64,000 nt of DNA from Symbiodinium natans (Eukaryota; Sar; Dinophyceae; Suessiales; Symbiodiniaceae). Positions 62,139 through 64,000 of the stretch are shown here, one piece after another. Where the stretch lies: contig CAJNDS010001336.1 in NCBI GenBank assembly GCA_905221605.1, positions 506,473 to 570,472 of the forward strand, in the 5' to 3' direction. The position numbers and the translations under genes were made by a program. Within the stretch, counting starts at the first letter, position 1. The number at the start of each line of letters is the position of its first letter. The notes below the pieces were generated by a model. It did no database searches, was not told the DNA's origin, and worked only from the letters and a program-made list of their open reading frames with translations.

Positions 62139-63953
62139 TTGCCCGCCCATACATGGGGTACTGGTGCCAGGTCCTCATTTCAGACTGAACTTGCGGCGCA
62201 ATTTATCGGCCAAGTCGTGGCTTATGAGGCGCAGGTTGAATCCACCATCTTCTATGACTCCACATCGGCAGCCAGTGTTGCGCAAGGTCGTGCCAATACG
62301 ACATCAGATTCTCCGCTCGTGCCAGCAGTCGCTACCACACACACAATCCTTCAGAATCGGGCATGTCGACACCATCAGGTACATGTTCGGGGTCATAAGG
62401 GCAATCTAGGGAACGAGCTTGCTGATTCGCTTGCCAAAGCCTACTTGCATCACGATGAGGGTACTCTTCAGCAGGGTGAGGCTGCCCTTTTCCAAGCTAC
62501 CCTGTCGCCCGAATTTGCCTGGCTATGGCTGCCGGAAGTTCCACAGGACATTGCGTGGCCGACACAGAATGTAGATGGCATTACGACACCTTGCCAAAGC
62601 TTGCCCCTCCGTGTCCCAGTTGAATCGCCAGCTCAATGGGCCCCCTCCCAGCCTGGGAACGCAGAGGACAATTGTTTCACTGTAGACCTCCAATGTGCCA
62701 CATATAACACGCTTTCTTCCCGCACAGCCCTGCAGCGACAATGCCTGCACCAGTTCATGCGGGCTCATCACATAGGAGTGCTAGGGTTACAGGAGACCCG
62801 CCATGACTGTGAATCTGTTGAAAGACAGGCCGGCATGTGGAGGTTCTCCAGCAAGCCAGACCTGGGCCAATTTGGCTGCCAGTTGTGGCTAGACACCCGA
62901 CGGCCGTTGGGTCAAACAGCCGATGGTAGGCCCATCCATTGGCAACCGCAAACATGCTCGATCAGGTTTCAGCACCCACGACTCTTGCTTGTGTCCGGAC
63001 ACATAGGCTCGGTGCCGTGCCTCTTTATAGTTGGTCATGCCCCAACTGCAGTCAGCCCGATGTCGGAAATCACCAGTTGGTGGAAGATGTTGCGAGAACA
63101 AACCGATCGACACCTGCAAGGCAGAATACCCTTGGCATTCCTTGACGCAAATGCGAAGTTCGTGTATCAGGTCGGAGAAGAGCAGCCTCTGGATGCCAAC
63201 GCAGAAGCCCTGCAATCCTTTGCACGCGACCTGGAGCTTGCCCGCACAGCCAGCCATCAACATGGCAAACCGGTGCACACCTGGACTGCGCCCAATGGGG
63301 CGAAGAATTGCATCGACTACCTCCTTTGGCCACGAGCGTGGGCCTCATGCCTGCAGGCCCAGCATACCACATGGGTCGACGATGCACATGCCGACTACGA
63401 CCATCGCCTGCTCCATATCCGACTCCACATGACTCTTGAGGGATCAATCCCCAAGCAACCCTGGCGGCTTGACATTGAGGCCATGCATACCCCGGCCGGA
63501 CAAGCTGCTATTGCCGACATCTGGCGGGCGCTTCCCCAAATGCCCTGGGAGATGCACATTGATGATCATGTCCTCGCCATCAACACTTACCTTCAGGGGC
63601 AGCTCGCGCACACCTTTGCCAAGCCGGCCGATGCACCCAGGTCGCCCACTATTTCCGGGACGACTTGGGCACTTCTCCATGCACGCAGAGGGTGTCGCAG
63701 GGCACAGCGCTACAGGCGTCAGGCCCTGGCCAAATTGACCTTGTATTCGTTTTGGGTAGCCTGGCGTCAGGCCTCTAGACATGGTGACAATTTACGACTA
63801 AACGGGCAGGTGACACATTTTAAGCTCAAAGGCCTTCGCATGCAACTTGCTCTCCACGCCAGGGACATGCGACACTATGCGGCCCGCAGCCAGGGCAAAA
63901 GGGCCCCACGAACTTGCCCGACTGATCCGAGCCATCTTGCGCACCGGGCGTAA
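62139..63953 (+). CDS. RNase H C-terminal part plus APE-type endonuclease
   Basis: 604 residues from the first Met after the TGA; the real domain starts upstream at 62037. RNase H: second catalytic Glu in FQTELAA (E17), third in FYDSTSA (D40), and H86...N92, D96 in VRGHKGNLGNELADSLAKA. Endonuclease/exonuclease/phosphatase fold: YNT (N190), LQET (E219), GHAP (H300), LDANA (D336, N338), IDYLL (D393) and DHR (D421, H422), all expected catalytic positions present. Nicking of target DNA primes LINE reverse transcription. The last 18 or so codons are out of frame because of the A-run insertion. Confidence 0.85.
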   Translation: MPAHTWGTGARSSFQTELAAQFIGQVVAYEAQVESTIFYDSTSAASVAQGRANTTSDSPLVPAVATTHTILQNRACRHHQVHVRGHKGNLGNELADSLAKAYLHHDEGTLQQGEAALFQATLSPEFAWLWLPEVPQDIAWPTQNVDGITTPCQSLPLRVPVESPAQWAPSQPGNAEDNCFTVDLQCATYNTLSSRTALQRQCLHQFMRAHHIGVLGLQETRHDCESVERQAGMWRFSSKPDLGQFGCQLWLDTRRPLGQTADGRPIHWQPQTCSIRFQHPRLLLVSGHIGSVPCLFIVGHAPTAVSPMSEITSWWKMLREQTDRHLQGRIPLAFLDANAKFVYQVGEEQPLDANAEALQSFARDLELARTASHQHGKPVHTWTAPNGAKNCIDYLLWPRAWASCLQAQHTTWVDDAHADYDHRLLHIRLHMTLEGSIPKQPWRLDIEAMHTPAGQAAIADIWRALPQMPWEMHIDDHVLAINTYLQGQLAHTFAKPADAPRSPTISGTTWALLHARRGCRRAQRYRRQALAKLTLYSFWVAWRQASRHGDNLRLNGQVTHFKLKGLRMQLALHARDMRHYAARSQGKRAPRTCPTDPSHLAHRA

Positions 63954-64000
63954 GTATAAGGCCCCTAGGGCAGCCCCATGCATAGAAGTTGATGGTACCC
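63897..64000 (+). pseudogene. Frameshift and continuation of the polyprotein
   Basis: At AAAA (63897-63900) the open frame changes meaning: the frame in use runs to a TAA at 63951, while the +1 frame reads GPHELARLIRAILRTGRKYK and stays open to the window end. The latter has the basic, Ile/Leu-rich character of the linker before LINE reverse transcriptases. One extra A explains it; a sequencing homopolymer error cannot be excluded. Confidence 0.65.

Larger units (their letters stand above)
57510..64000 (+). mobile_element. LINE-like (non-LTR) retrotransposon, 3' part outside window
   Basis: Begins right after a C-strand telomere-like array and runs off the window. Order of parts: 5' leader (57510-58053), zinc-ribbon/coiled-coil ORF (58054-59151), coding minisatellite (about 59450-61850), RNase H (62037-62435), APE-type endonuclease (about 62680-63435) and a linker leading toward the expected reverse transcriptase, which is not in the window. 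Lesions: a frame change between the first two blocks, a TGA at 62109-62111 inside RNase H, and a one-base insertion in the A-run 63897-63900. It is opposite in strand to the exon patches. Confidence 0.85.

Overview
The window reads as nuclear DNA of a dinoflagellate, most likely a Symbiodiniaceae-type alga. The basis is (a) plant/alveolate-type telomeric repeats (TTTAGGG/CCCTAAA) present in well over fifty interstitial arrays, (b) very short exons whose best splice junctions use GT, GC and GA donors with AG acceptors, the mixed donor set known from Symbiodiniaceae genomes, (c) exon-like patches that almost all read on one strand, (d) degenerate Ty1/copia and LINE fragments of the sort common in these genomes, and (e) a LINE-like element whose protein starts with a zinc ribbon and coiled coil. 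There are no prokaryotic operons, rRNA genes or CRISPR arrays. I could not search a database, so gene names rest on motif recognition.

Layout. (1) 0.3-8.4 kb, minus strand: a class 3 lipase (alpha/beta hydrolase) gene in at least nine exons of 36-83 bp, read through in frame from the oxyanion-side PGT motif through the GHSLGAG nucleophile elbow to the RDDIVPRL acid motif. Its 0.3-1.9 kb introns are made of telomere-like arrays, short inverted-repeat elements and retroelement debris. (2) 8.4-57.5 kb: the same texture continues. Unique patches of about 40-150 bp, mostly minus-strand exon-like with AG ... GT/GC/GA borders, are separated by telomere-like arrays, MITE families, AT-rich microsatellites, a copia RT relic (12.65-12.99 kb), a LINE RT relic (51.0-51.4 kb), a near-perfect 576-bp foldback (34.56-35.13 kb), a 1.6-kb minisatellite (31.3-32.9 kb) and a GGCCAG hexamer domain (53.2-54.5 kb). 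(3) 57.5-64.0 kb, plus strand: a LINE-like retrotransposon cut by the window end. It has a zinc-ribbon/coiled-coil ORF, a coding minisatellite of about forty 17-residue repeats, an RNase H domain, then an APE-type endonuclease. It carries a nonsense codon and a frameshift.

Main interpretation. The telomere-like arrays are not a chromosome end. They behave as intron filler that can be inserted near splice sites: three arrays are flanked by 14-19 bp direct duplications, and each duplication covers sequence at an inferred splice donor or acceptor. At several exons the intron begins with the G-strand repeat or a variant (GTTTAG, GTTTGG, GTTTTG, GTTTCG, GTTGAG), so the repeat itself supplies a usable GT donor. 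This suggests a telomeric-repeat intron-growth, possibly intron-forming, process, and is the observation I would follow up first.
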